A stretch of DNA of 64,000 bases from Georgenia satyanarayanai (GTDB taxonomy: Bacteria > Actinomycetota > Actinomycetes > Actinomycetales > Actinomycetaceae). Every line of letters begins with the position of its first letter. Positions within the stretch are counted from its first letter, which is position 1. The stretch spans positions 1 through 64,000 of the forward strand of contig NZ_VUKC01000016.1 in assembly GCF_009193135.1 (NCBI RefSeq). The letters are read 5' to 3'. This document shows positions 32,814-41,372 of this stretch, piece by piece. Position numbers and translations under genes: made by a program. The notes below the pieces were generated by a model, which did no database searches, had not been told where the DNA came from, and saw only the letters and a program-made list of their open reading frames with translations.

Positions 32814-33833
32814 TCAGTCCGTCGGCTCGGCCGCGGCGGCGCGTGCCGCGTCGTAGATCTCCCACTGCGCGTCGGTGGTGAGGAAGCGGTCGGCGAGCGG
32901 CTCGAGCGCCTCGAAGAAGACCTGGTCGTCGACCTCGTGGAAGGTCGCGCCGCCGGCCTCCGCCGTGGCGACGGCCTCCTCCGTCGCCTCCAGCCACAGC
33001 TCGACGTGCTGGGCCCGGGCCCGCTCCCAGCCCTCCTCGAAGACCGCCCGGTCCGCCTCCGTCATCGACGCGAGCATGTCGGTGTTGATGATGAGGTAGT
33101 CCAGACCCACGAGGTGGTTGGTGTACGTCCAGTGCGCTGCCACCTCGTAGTGGCGCTGGGAGGCGTAGGAGACCTCGTTGTTCTCGGCGGCGTCGACGAC
33201 GCCGGACTGCAGTCCGGTGTACAGCTCGCCGTAGGCCATCGGCGTGGCCGAGGCGCCCAGGGCCTGGGCCATCGCGACGTTGAGCTCGGACTCCTGGACC
33301 CGCAGCTTGTGGCCCGCGAGGTCTGCCGGGGTCTCGACCGGGCCGAAGGTCGTGTAGACGCTGCGCGCGCCCTGGGTGAACCCACCCAGGACGGTGACGT
33401 TGTTCGTCCGCTCCAGCGAGGAGTACAACGCGGCCACGATCTCGGGGTCGTGCACCACCCGCATCTGGTGGTCGATGTCGTCGAACGTCGTCGGCAGGTT
33501 GAGCGCGATGAAGTCGCGGTTGAGGTTCTCCAGCTGAGGGCCGGAGACGATCGCCATCTCGACCGATCCGTCGGAGACGAGCTGCATCGCCTCCGCCTGC
33601 GCCCCGAGCGTCTCGTTCGGGTAGATGTCGATGGTCCAGCGCCCGCCCGTCTCCTCCTCCATGTGGTCGGCCCAGGCGGCGAGCGCGACGTAGGAGGGGT
33701 GGGACTCGGTCTGGTTGAGGGCGAGGTGGAGCACGTCGCCCTCGTTCGTGCCCGGTTCGAGCGAGGCGCTGCAGGCGGCCAGGGCCACCACCGTCAGCCC
33801 TGCCGCGGCAGTGGTCGTGAGTCGTCGGGACAT
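32814..33833 (-). CDS. dctP2: TRAP transporter solute-binding lipoprotein (DctP), copy 2
   Basis: This second 339-residue DctP is clearly a paralogue of the neighbouring copy, sharing YPNETLGAQAEA, LVSDGSV(E/D)MAIVSG, GFTQGARSVY and the ENNEVSY site. Signal MSRRLTTTAAAGLTVVALAAC has a lipobox and a weak twin-arginine pair. ATG 33833 follows GGGAG. Retention of two binding proteins for one permease suggests two related ligands, for example glucuronate and galacturonate, or different affinities. It is downstream of larB in the same direction. Confidence 0.9.
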   Translation of the reverse strand: MSRRLTTTAAAGLTVVALAACSASLEPGTNEGDVLHLALNQTESHPSYVALAAWADHMEEETGGRWTIDIYPNETLGAQAEAMQLVSDGSVEMAIVSGPQLENLNRDFIALNLPTTFDDIDHQMRVVHDPEIVAALYSSLERTNNVTVLGGFTQGARSVYTTFGPVETPADLAGHKLRVQESELNVAMAQALGASATPMAYGELYTGLQSGVVDAAENNEVSYASQRHYEVAAHWTYTNHLVGLDYLIINTDMLASMTEADRAVFEEGWERARAQHVELWLEATEEAVATAEAGGATFHEVDDQVFFEALEPLADRFLTTDAQWEIYDAARAAAAEPTD

Positions 33834-33903
33834 CGGGTGCCTCCCCCGGGCACAGGGCCCGTCCATGGTTCATTCTGCCTGTCGGCGGCGGTCGGGTGCC
33901 TCG

Positions 33904-34581
33904 TCAGGAGGAGGCGATCTGGGCGGCCAGGTGGCCACCGCCGTAGCCGTTGTCGATGTTGACGACGGCGACCCCGGGGGCGCAGGCGTTGAGCATCGAC
34001 AGCAACGGTGCCACGCCCCCGAAGGCGGCGCCGTAGCCGACGGAGGTCGGCACGGCCACGACCGGTGCGCTCACCAGCCCGGCGACGACGCTCGGCAGCG
34101 CGCCGTCCATCCCCGCGGCGACGACGACGACGCGCGCCGAGCGGAGGAGGTCGAGGTGCCCGAGCACGCGGTGCAGCCCCGCGACGCCGACGTCGACGAC
34201 GAGCTCGGTCCGCCGGCCGAGGTAGCGGGCGGTGAGCTCGGCCTCGCGGGCCACGGGCAGGTCGGAGGTGCCGGCGCTGACGACGACGACGAGGCCCCCG
34301 GTGGTTTCGGGAGCGGCGGCTGGCCAGGCGACGATCCGGGCCACCGGGTCGTGGTGCGCGTCGGGGAGGGCGGCGAGGACGGCGGACGCCTGCTCGGGCG
34401 TCGCGCGGGTGAAGAGCGTGGGCGTGCCGGCGGCGGCGACCTCGGCGGCGATGAGCGCGACCTGCTCCACGCTCTTCGGCTCGCAGAGCACGGCCTCGGG
34501 GTAGCCGCGCCGGGCGGCGCGGTCGTGGTCGAGGTGGGCGATGCGGGCGAGCTCGGGGCCCGGCTCCCAGGCCTCAGCCAC
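33904..34581 (-). CDS. larB: LarB: pyridinium-3,5-biscarboxylic acid mononucleotide synthase
   Basis: The 225-residue product has the PurE/AIRC-like C-terminal domain of LarB: VVVVSAGTSDLPVAREAELTARYLG, VVVAAGMDGALPSVVAGLV and NIDNGYGGG. The N-terminal part carries DHDRAARRGYPEAVLCEPKS, the usual LarB opening. LarB carboxylates and hydrolyses nicotinic acid adenine dinucleotide, the first step to the nickel-pincer nucleotide of LarA enzymes. The GTG at 34581 overlaps the larE stop. No larC gene, needed for nickel insertion, is seen in the window. Confidence 0.93.
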   Translation of the reverse strand: MAEAWEPGPELARIAHLDHDRAARRGYPEAVLCEPKSVEQVALIAAEVAAAGTPTLFTRATPEQASAVLAALPDAHHDPVARIVAWPAAAPETTGGLVVVVSAGTSDLPVAREAELTARYLGRRTELVVDVGVAGLHRVLGHLDLLRSARVVVVAAGMDGALPSVVAGLVSAPVVAVPTSVGYGAAFGGVAPLLSMLNACAPGVAVVNIDNGYGGGHLAAQIASS

Positions 34582-35425
34582 GGACGGAGACGAGCGGCAG
34601 GGTGAAGGCCCCGGACTGGATGCCGCGCAGGTCGAGGGCTGCGAAGCGGAAGCCGGCGTCGCGCACGGCACGGTCCACGTCCTCGCGCCGCTGGACCGCG
34701 GCGAGGAGCTCCTCGGGCAGCAGCTCGATCCGGGCGACGTCGCCGTGGTGGCGCACGCGGCAGTCGGTGAAGCCGAGGCGGCGCAGCGCGCCCTCGGCGC
34801 GGTCCACCTGGCGCAGCTTCTCCGGGGTGACCTCCTCGAAGTGCGGGATGCGCGAGGCCAGGCACGGGGCGGCGGGCTTGTCCGCGACGGGCAGCGCCAT
34901 CGCCCGGGCGACCTCCCGGACCATGGCCTTGGTCATCCCCGCCTCGGCCATGGGCCGCAGCACGCGGTGGTCGGTCGCGGCGCGCGAGCCGGGGCGGTCG
35001 GGCCGCTGGGCGTCGTCGGCGTTCTCCCCGTAGGCGACGGCCGCGAGCCCGAGCCCGGTGACGAGCTCGTCGTCGATGCGGGTGAAGAGCTCGTCCTTGC
35101 AGTGGAAGCAGCGGTCGGGGCCGTTGGCGCGGTAGGCGGCCGACTGCCCCTCGTGGGTCTCGATCTCGACGACGCGTGCGCCGATGACGGCGGCGGTCTC
35201 GTGGGCGCGGGCGCGTTCGTCGGTCGCGAGGCTGGGGGAGACCCCGAGCACGGCGACGACGTTCGCGGGCCCGAGGGCGCGCACGGCGAGCGCGAGGAGG
35301 GTGGCGGAGTCGACGCCACCGGAGTAGGCCACGCCCAGCGGCGCGTGGCCGGCAAGCGTCTGCGCGACCTGTGCGGCGGCCTGTGCCGCCGGTCCGGTCA
35401 GGCCGGGTACCGCCGTCGTCGTCAT
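34574..35425 (-). CDS. larE: LarE: ATP-dependent sulfur transferase for nickel-pincer cofactor
   Basis: The 283-residue protein has a PP-loop ATPase motif (AYSGGVDSATLL, residues 33-44) and the LarE motif DKPAAPCLASRIP with Cys188 at the place of the sacrificial cysteine of Lactiplantibacillus LarE. It also has CFHC (Cys106, Cys109); three cysteines in this arrangement are known from LarE proteins that hold a [4Fe-4S] cluster and transfer sulfide catalytically. ATG 35425 follows AAGGAG. It is the first gene of a leftward operon larE-larB-dctP2 beginning at the lacI-side operator. Confidence 0.93.
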   Translation of the reverse strand: MTTTAVPGLTGPAAQAAAQVAQTLAGHAPLGVAYSGGVDSATLLALAVRALGPANVVAVLGVSPSLATDERARAHETAAVIGARVVEIETHEGQSAAYRANGPDRCFHCKDELFTRIDDELVTGLGLAAVAYGENADDAQRPDRPGSRAATDHRVLRPMAEAGMTKAMVREVARAMALPVADKPAAPCLASRIPHFEEVTPEKLRQVDRAEGALRRLGFTDCRVRHHGDVARIELLPEELLAAVQRREDVDRAVRDAGFRFAALDLRGIQSGAFTLPLVSVRG

Positions 35426-35480
35426 GGATCTGCTCCTTCGTGCACGTGAGCTTCCAGTGTGTGCGAGCCGGTCGGCAGCG

Positions 35481-35505
35481 TGGCAACTCGTTGCCACTGG
35501 TTGCC
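35481..35505. promoter_or_regulatory. LacI operator in the lacI/larE divergent promoter (site A)
   Basis: A perfect palindrome TGGCAAC-TC-GTTGCCA (35481-35496) is extended by a second GTTGCC at 35500-35505, 10 bp after the first. It lies 24 bases before the lacI ATG and 56 bases before the larE ATG, so one site can repress both directions. Confidence 0.75.
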
Positions 35506-35528
35506 CTGAGACCCTACCGTTGGCCGGT

Positions 35529-36557
35529 ATGGACAGCGAGGGAGGCGGCGACGGTCGCCCACCGACGATCTACGACGTCGCGAAGGTCGCCGGCGTGGCC
35601 CCCTCGACGGTGTCGCGTGCGCTGGCCCGGCCCGGGCGCGTGAGCGCGGCGACGGCGGAGAAGGTCCGTGCGGCCGCCGCGTCGCTCGGCTACCGGCGAT
35701 CGTCGGTGGCGCCCGTCCTCAGCGCGGTCAACACGCGGATGCTCGCCATGGTCGTCGCCGACATCGGCAACCCGCTCTTCGTCGACGTCATCCGGGGCGC
35801 CGAGGCCGCCGCGGAGGCGGCCGGCTACACGATGCTCCTCTTCGACGCCCAGGAGTCCTACCTGCGCGAGCGGGACGCCGCCGACACGTTCCTCGGCGCC
35901 GTCGACGGGCTCGTCCTCACCAGCCCCCGCCTCTCGGACTCCGGCATCCGGGCGATCGCCAAGCAGCGGCCGGTCATCGTGCTCAACCGCGTCGTCAGCG
36001 GGCTGCCGAGCGTGCTCACCGACGGCGCCCGCGGGGTGCGGCGGGCGGCCGAGCACCTCGGGCAGCTCGGGCACCGGGAGATCACCTACGTCGCGGGTCC
36101 CGAGGCGTCGTGGGCCGACGGCGTCCGGTGGCGCGGCCTGGAGGAGGCCGGCCTGGAGCTGGAGCTGCGGACCCGCCGCATCGGGCCCAACTCCCCGACG
36201 GTCGAGGGCGGGGCCAAGGCGGCGCGCCGGTGGGCGCAGAACCCCACCACCGCCGTCGTCGCCTTCAACGACGTCATGGCCGTCGGCTTCGTCCGGGGGC
36301 TGCGCGCCCTGGGGGTGTCGGTCCCCGGCGACGTGAGCGTCGTCGGCTTCGACAACAGCCGCACCGGCGCGCTCACCGTCCCCGCGCTCACCTCGGTCGC
36401 CTCGCCGCTCTCGCTCCAGGGGGCCACGGCGGTGCGCAACCTCATCGCGATCATCGGGGGCGCGCGCTCGAGCGAGCAGCCCGTCGTGCTGCCGGTCAAG
36501 CTCGTCGCCCGGGACTCCACCGCCCGCGTGGGCAGGGGCCGGCTCATGCGGTCCTGA
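35529..36557 (+). CDS. LacI-family transcriptional regulator of the uronate cluster
   Basis: The 342-residue protein has the LacI helix-turn-helix and hinge (TIYDVAKVAGVAPSTVSRAL, then ATAEKVRAAAASLGYR) and a periplasmic-binding-protein-like effector domain (DIGNPLFVDVIRGAE; VVGFDNSRTGALTVPALTSV). It probably represses the surrounding genes in the absence of a uronate or hexonate effector. TACCGT lies eight bases before the ATG, a leaderless pattern. The predicted operators (GGCAAC/GTTGCC repeats) occur before its own gene and before four further transcription units. Confidence 0.92.
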   Translation: MDSEGGGDGRPPTIYDVAKVAGVAPSTVSRALARPGRVSAATAEKVRAAAASLGYRRSSVAPVLSAVNTRMLAMVVADIGNPLFVDVIRGAEAAAEAAGYTMLLFDAQESYLRERDAADTFLGAVDGLVLTSPRLSDSGIRAIAKQRPVIVLNRVVSGLPSVLTDGARGVRRAAEHLGQLGHREITYVAGPEASWADGVRWRGLEEAGLELELRTRRIGPNSPTVEGGAKAARRWAQNPTTAVVAFNDVMAVGFVRGLRALGVSVPGDVSVVGFDNSRTGALTVPALTSVASPLSLQGATAVRNLIAIIGGARSSEQPVVLPVKLVARDSTARVGRGRLMRS

Positions 36558-36563
36558 GTCGGT

Positions 36564-36581
36564 GGCAACTGGTGGACACCA
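36564..36581. promoter_or_regulatory. LacI-type operator, degenerate, upstream of gnd (site C)
   Basis: TGGCAACTGGTGGAC has one good GGCAAC half-site (36564-36569) and a degenerate second one (GGACAC) 10 bp further. Its reverse complement shares CCACCAGTTGCC with site B. It lies between the lacI stop and gnd. Confidence 0.45.
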
Positions 36582-36655
36582 CTGCGGGCGGGCGTGGGCC
36601 TGCCGCCATACTGGGGGCCGTAGCGTCACCAAGCCGCCGATGAAAGGACCAGCAC

Positions 36656-38107
36656 GTGACTGACAACAAGGCGACTGCCTCCGCGCAGATCGGAGTCATC
36701 GGACTCGCTGTCATGGGCAGCAACCTCGCCCGCAACCTGGCACGTCACGGCCACACCGTGGCCCTGTACAACCGCACCTCGGCCAAGACCGAGGAGCTGG
36801 TCGCGGCGCACGGCGACGAGGGTGCCTTCGTCCCGTCGCGGGAGCTGGAGGACTTCGTCGCCAGCCTTGAGCGTCCCCGCAAGATGATCATCATGGTCAA
36901 GGCCGGCGGCCCGACCGACGCCGTCATCGAGTCCCTCATCCCGCTCCTGGAGGAGGGGGACATCATCGTCGACGGCGGCAACGCCCACTACGAGGACACC
37001 CGCCGCCGGGAGGCCTACCTGCGCGACCAGGGCCTGCACTTCGTCGGTGCCGGCATCTCCGGCGGCGAGGAGGGCGCGCTCAACGGCCCGAGCATCATGC
37101 CCGGTGGCCCCGCCGAGTCCTACGTGACCCTCGGCCCGATCCTCGAGGACATCTCCGCCAAGGTCGACGGTGAGCCCTGCTGCGTCCACATCGGCCCCGA
37201 CGGCGCCGGCCACTTCGTCAAGATGGTGCACAACGGCATCGAGTACGCCGACATGCAGTTCATCGCCGAGGCCTACGACGTCCTGCGCGCCGCCGGCTTC
37301 GAGGCCGCCGAGCTCGCCGAGGTCTTCAGCGAGTGGAACACCGGCGACCTCGACTCCTACCTCATCGAGATCACCGCCGAGGTGCTCCGGCACGTCGACG
37401 CCGAGACCGGCCGTCCGTTCGTCGACGTCGTCGCCGACGCCGCCGCCCAGAAGGGCACCGGGCAGTGGACGGTGCAGATCGCCCTCCAGCTCGGCGTGCC
37501 GGTCAACACGATCGCCGAGTCCGTCTTCGCCCGCTCCACCTCCGGCCACGGCGCGCTGCGCGAGGCCTCCCGCGCCGCCCTGCAGGGACCCGCCGCCACC
37601 GGTGTCGACACCGCCGCCCGCGCCGAGCTCGTCGAGAACGTGCGACAGGCGCTGTGGTCCTCCAAGGTCGTCGCCTACGCCCAAGGCCTGGACCAGATCC
37701 GCACGGCCTCGGAGGAGTTCGGCTGGGACATCGACATCGCCGAGGTCGCCAAGATCTGGCGTGCCGGCTGCATCATCCGCGCCCGCCTCCTCGAGCGCAT
37801 CCGCTCGGAGTACGCCGCGCACGACCTCACCACCCTGCTCGAGGCGCCCTCGGTGGCGTCCGGGCTCGAGGCGAGCCAGGCCGGGTGGCGGGCGGCCGTG
37901 AGCCACGCCATCGCCAACGGTGTGCCGGTGCCCGGCTTCTCTGCCGCCCTGGCCTACTACGACACCGTGCGGGCCGAGCGCCTGCCCGCGTCCCTCGTCC
38001 AGGGGCTGCGCGACTTCTTCGGCGCGCACACGTACAACCGCGTCGACCGCCCCGGTGTCTTCCACACCGAGTGGTCCGGCGACCGCAGCGAGACCGCGCA
38101 GGGCTAG
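36656..38107 (+). CDS. gnd: 6-phosphogluconate dehydrogenase (decarboxylating, NADP type)
   Basis: The 483-residue, long-chain GndA-type enzyme oxidises 6-phosphogluconate to ribulose-5-phosphate and CO2. Visible are the Rossmann GLAVMGSNLARNLA, the NRT following strand 2 (arginine typical of NADP use), IIVDGGN, catalytic Lys/Asn in GHFVKMVHNGIEYADMQ, and the C-terminal KGTGQWT and FFGAHTYNR. GTG start at 36656. Placement inside the uronate cluster supplies the end step of a route through gluconate-6-phosphate. A strong terminator follows. Confidence 0.95.
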   Translation: MTDNKATASAQIGVIGLAVMGSNLARNLARHGHTVALYNRTSAKTEELVAAHGDEGAFVPSRELEDFVASLERPRKMIIMVKAGGPTDAVIESLIPLLEEGDIIVDGGNAHYEDTRRREAYLRDQGLHFVGAGISGGEEGALNGPSIMPGGPAESYVTLGPILEDISAKVDGEPCCVHIGPDGAGHFVKMVHNGIEYADMQFIAEAYDVLRAAGFEAAELAEVFSEWNTGDLDSYLIEITAEVLRHVDAETGRPFVDVVADAAAQKGTGQWTVQIALQLGVPVNTIAESVFARSTSGHGALREASRAALQGPAATGVDTAARAELVENVRQALWSSKVVAYAQGLDQIRTASEEFGWDIDIAEVAKIWRAGCIIRARLLERIRSEYAAHDLTTLLEAPSVASGLEASQAGWRAAVSHAIANGVPVPGFSAALAYYDTVRAERLPASLVQGLRDFFGAHTYNRVDRPGVFHTEWSGDRSETAQG

Positions 38108-38127
38108 CCCCCACGCACGCCTCCTCA

Positions 38128-38159
38128 CGGCCCCGTCGAGCACCGGCTCGGCGGGGCCG
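38128..38159. terminator. Terminator after gnd
   Basis: CGGCCCCGTCGAG (38128-38140) and CTCGGCGGGGCCG (38147-38159) form a 13-bp stem with one G-U pair and a six-base loop, 20 bases after the stop codon. Confidence 0.8.
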
Positions 38160-38193
38160 TCGGCGTCCGCGCCCCCGACTGGTTCGGGCAGGC

Positions 38194-38226
38194 GGCAACA
38201 TCCGGCAACTCTTCGTCGGGTGTTGC
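38194..38226. promoter_or_regulatory. LacI-type operator upstream of the GH3 gene (site D)
   Basis: GGCAAC at 38194-38199 and again at 38204-38209 (10-bp period), followed by an inverted GTTGC at 38222-38226. It lies about 150 bases before the GH3 start in an otherwise empty region. Confidence 0.6.
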
Positions 38227-38354
38227 ACGCCACAGCGACGATCAGGCCACGGCCGAGGGGCGCGGTGACGCGCCGTCGTCGGCCGGGTCGCGCCCTGCGC
38301 GACGTCCCGTCGATGACGACACCGTCAACGACGACGTGAACATGAGGAGGAAGA

Positions 38355-40982
38355 ATGTCACGAAGCCCACGTGTGGGGCTGCGGACCGCGGTGGCCGTCG
38401 CCGCAGCGGCGCCGCTGGCGCTGACGCTGACCGTCGGTGCGGGAGCGGCGACCGTGCCGGCGCCCGCAGACCCCGAACAGCCGGAGCTCGGGAGCCGCGT
38501 CACGGACATCATCGAGGTCGACGGTTACGAGTTCCGCGACCTCAGCAAGGACGGTGAGCTCGACGCGTACGAGGACTGGCGCCGGCCCGTCGACGAGCGC
38601 GTCGCCGACCTGGTCGCGCAGATGGAGCTCGACGAGAAGGCCGGGCTCATGCTCATCGACACGCTCAACGCGGCGTGCATCGACGGCGTGCGCGGCGCGG
38701 TGCCGGAGTCGGCGGACAGCTTCGTCAACACCCAGCACATGCACCGGTTCGTCTTCCGCAACACGGTGACCGGCCCGGAGGACGCGCAGTGCGGCAGCTC
38801 GGGCGGCGGCTTCCAGGCCTCCACCTCCGTGACGCCCGCCGAGGCGGCCGGGTTCACCAACGCGGTGCAGGAGATGAGCGAGGCCACCCGCCTCGGCATC
38901 CCGGCCCTGTTCAAGTCGAACGCCCGCAACCACATCGACCCCGACGCCCGCGCCGGCATCAACGAGTCGGCCGGTGCCTTCAGCGCCTTCCCCAAGGAGG
39001 CCGGCATCGCGGCCGCGGCGCTCGGGGAGGAGGCGCTCGCGACCGGTGCGGACCCGACGACGGGTGACATGTCCGTCGTCGAGGACTTCGCCGGTGTCAT
39101 GGGCGAGGAGTGGGCCTCCATCGGGCTGCGCGGCATGTACGGCTACATGGCCGACCTGTCGACCGAGCCGCGCTGGTACCGCACCCACGAGACCTTCACC
39201 GAGGACGCCGAGCACGCGGCCGCGATCATGGAGACCCTCGTCCGGACGCTGCAGGGCCCCGTCGTCGACACCAACGACAACGGCCTGGCGCTGAGCCCGG
39301 AGACGCGCGTGGCCCTCACGCTCAAGCACTTCCCGGGTGGTGGCCCCCAGGAGCTGGGTCTCGACCCGCACTACTCCTTCGGCAAGGCGCAGGTCTACCC
39401 GGGCGGCTTCTTCGCGGAGCACATGCTGCCCTTCGAGGCCGCGATCGACGCCGGCGTCTCCTCGATCATGCCGTACTACGGCGTGCCCGTGGACGTCCCG
39501 GAGGTCGGCAACGAGAGCGAGGACTACCCGCTCACCGGCTTCGCGTTCTCCGACTCCATCGTCAACGGCCTGCTGCGTGAGCAGCTCGGCTTCGGCGGCT
39601 ACGTCAACTCCGACACCGGCATCATCAACGACCGCGCGTGGGGCCTCGAGGGCAGCACCGTGCCCGAGCGCGTCGCCGCGGCCGTCAACGGTGGCACCGA
39701 CACCCTGTCCGGCTTCAACAACGTCCAGACGATCATCGACCTCGTCGAGGACGGCCTGGTGACCGAGGAGCGCGTGGACCTCGCGGCCGAGCGCCTGCTC
39801 GAGCCGATGTTCCTCATGGGCCTGTTCGAGAACCCCTACGTCGACCCGGACGTCGCCACCGCGACGATCGGCTCGGCCGCCAACCGCGAGGTGGGGCTGG
39901 ACCTGCAGCGCAAGTCGCTCGTCCTGCTCGAGAACGAGGAGACCGAGGACGGCCCCGTGCTGCCCCTCGCGGACGGCTCCGACGTCTACATCCTGGGTGA
40001 CTTCACCGAGGAGACGGTGGCCGCCCGCGGCTACGGCGTCACCAACGGCAACGTCGAGGAGGGCGAGACCCGCCCGAGCGCCGCGGACAGCGACTACGTC
40101 CTCATCTCGATGACGGCCCGCACGAACGCCGGGGACTACGTGAGCAACAGCCCCGACTTCGGTCTCGACCCGGAGCACGGCGTCAACCCGAGCGCCATCG
40201 AGGGCATCCCCAACCTCGACGGGAACAGCCCGTGGGGCGCGGCGGACAACTGTGTCCACAACGCCGCCGGCGAGGAGGACCCCTCCTGCACCGACAACGG
40301 CCTGCGCTTCGGCGGCTCCTACCCGTGGGAGTCGAGCATCCTCGACTTCTCCGGCATGGAGGAGGCCGAGTCGTGGGAGGTCGTGCCCTCGCTCGACACC
40401 ATCCAGCAGGTCATGGCCGAGGTCGACGACCCGAGCAAGGTCATCCTCCACGTCTACTTCCGCCAGCCCTACGTGCTGGACGAGGAGAGCGGCCTGCGCG
40501 ACGCCGGCGCCGTCCTGGCGGGCTTCGGCATGAGCGACACCGCCCTGCTCGACGTCCTGTCCGGGGACTACGCCCCCCAGGGCAGGATGCCCTTCGCCCT
40601 CGCCGGCACCCGCGAGGCGATCATCGAGCAGCAGAGCGACACCCCGGGCTACGAGGAGACCACCGACGGGGCCCTGTACCCCTTCGGCTACGGCCTCACC
40701 TACGCCGCGGACGTCGAGGAGCCGACGACGCCGGAGCCGGAGCCCACGACGCCGGCCCCCGAGCCGACGACGCCGGACGACGACGCCACCACGTCCCCGG
40801 CCGGGGACGACGACGGCGACGGCACCACGCCGCCGCCCGCGGCCGGATCCGACGACACCGCGGACGGCGACCTCGCCCGGACCGGTGCGCCGGTGACGGT
40901 GCTCGCGCTCGTCGCGGCGGCCGTCCTGCTGCTCGGCACGGCCCTGGTCCTCCAGCGCCGCTCCGGAGCCAGCAGGGGCTGA
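38355..40982 (+). CDS. Secreted, wall-anchored glycoside hydrolase family 3 enzyme
   Basis: The 875-residue protein has a Sec-type signal peptide (about 1-33), a GH3 N-terminal barrel, the nucleophile region GGYVNSDTGIIND with candidate Asp420, a GH3 C-terminal domain (LQRKSLVLLENEE; DYAPQGRMPFAL; YPFGYGLTY), a Thr/Pro/Glu-rich linker, and a sorting signal LARTG (840-844) with hydrophobic segment and RR tail for sortase attachment. ATG 38355 follows AGGAGG. Upstream regulon-type operator repeats suggest it releases the uronic acid that feeds the cluster, but the sugar specificity cannot be read from the sequence. Confidence 0.9.
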   Translation: MSRSPRVGLRTAVAVAAAAPLALTLTVGAGAATVPAPADPEQPELGSRVTDIIEVDGYEFRDLSKDGELDAYEDWRRPVDERVADLVAQMELDEKAGLMLIDTLNAACIDGVRGAVPESADSFVNTQHMHRFVFRNTVTGPEDAQCGSSGGGFQASTSVTPAEAAGFTNAVQEMSEATRLGIPALFKSNARNHIDPDARAGINESAGAFSAFPKEAGIAAAALGEEALATGADPTTGDMSVVEDFAGVMGEEWASIGLRGMYGYMADLSTEPRWYRTHETFTEDAEHAAAIMETLVRTLQGPVVDTNDNGLALSPETRVALTLKHFPGGGPQELGLDPHYSFGKAQVYPGGFFAEHMLPFEAAIDAGVSSIMPYYGVPVDVPEVGNESEDYPLTGFAFSDSIVNGLLREQLGFGGYVNSDTGIINDRAWGLEGSTVPERVAAAVNGGTDTLSGFNNVQTIIDLVEDGLVTEERVDLAAERLLEPMFLMGLFENPYVDPDVATATIGSAANREVGLDLQRKSLVLLENEETEDGPVLPLADGSDVYILGDFTEETVAARGYGVTNGNVEEGETRPSAADSDYVLISMTARTNAGDYVSNSPDFGLDPEHGVNPSAIEGIPNLDGNSPWGAADNCVHNAAGEEDPSCTDNGLRFGGSYPWESSILDFSGMEEAESWEVVPSLDTIQQVMAEVDDPSKVILHVYFRQPYVLDEESGLRDAGAVLAGFGMSDTALLDVLSGDYAPQGRMPFALAGTREAIIEQQSDTPGYEETTDGALYPFGYGLTYAADVEEPTTPEPEPTTPAPEPTTPDDDATTSPAGDDDGDGTTPPPAAGSDDTADGDLARTGAPVTVLALVAAAVLLLGTALVLQRRSGASRG

Positions 40983-40995
40983 CGCCGCCCGCCGG

Positions 40996-41027
40996 GAGCC
41001 GGACTCCTCGCTGGAGGGGTCCGGCTC
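40996..41027. terminator. Bidirectional terminator between GH3 gene and tatB
   Basis: GAGCCGGACTCCT (40996-41008) pairs with AGGGGTCCGGCTC (41015-41027) with one wobble, around a six-base loop, between convergent genes. Confidence 0.8.
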
Positions 41028-41039
41028 TCGGTCAGCTGC

Positions 41040-41366
41040 TCAGGTGGCCTCGGCGTCGAAGGCGGCCCGGCCGGCCGGCCGGGCCTCACCCGCAGCGCGC
41101 GGGGCGGTCGACGGCGGCGCGTCCGCCAGGGCCTCCCGGACGATGCGCCGGGGGTCGTACTGGCGGGGGTCGAGGGCCGCGAGGTCGAGGTCGTCGAACT
41201 CCGGCCCCAGCTCCTCGCGCAGCCGCTCACCCCCCTGGGAGGCCAGCCGCCGGAGGGTGACGACGAGCGCCGCGAGCCGGCGGGCGTACTCGGGCAGACG
41301 CTCGGGGCCGACGAGGACGACGGCGAGGACGACGAGGACGAGCAGCTCGGCACCGTTGACAGGCAT
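41040..41366 (-). CDS. tatB: Sec-independent protein translocase subunit TatB
   Basis: This 108-residue protein has an N-terminal membrane helix (AELLVLVVLAVVLVGPERLPEYARRLAAL, whose GPERLPE turn is the TatB signature), an amphipathic helix, and a charged tail. TatB presents twin-arginine substrates to the TatC complex. ATG 41366 behind GAGG, six bases from the tatC stop. Finding tatB beside tatC and tatA is unusual for an actinobacterium, where tatB is generally at a separate locus. Confidence 0.85.
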   Translation of the reverse strand: MPVNGAELLVLVVLAVVLVGPERLPEYARRLAALVVTLRRLASQGGERLREELGPEFDDLDLAALDPRQYDPRRIVREALADAPPSTAPRAAGEARPAGRAAFDAEAT

Positions 41367-41372
41367 GGGACC

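Noticed and set aside
32814-33833. Twin-arginine signal in dctP2 that would justify the neighbouring Tat genes
   Set aside because: The SRRLTT sequence lacks the usual F/L-K residues and the protein has a lipobox typical of Sec-exported lipoproteins.
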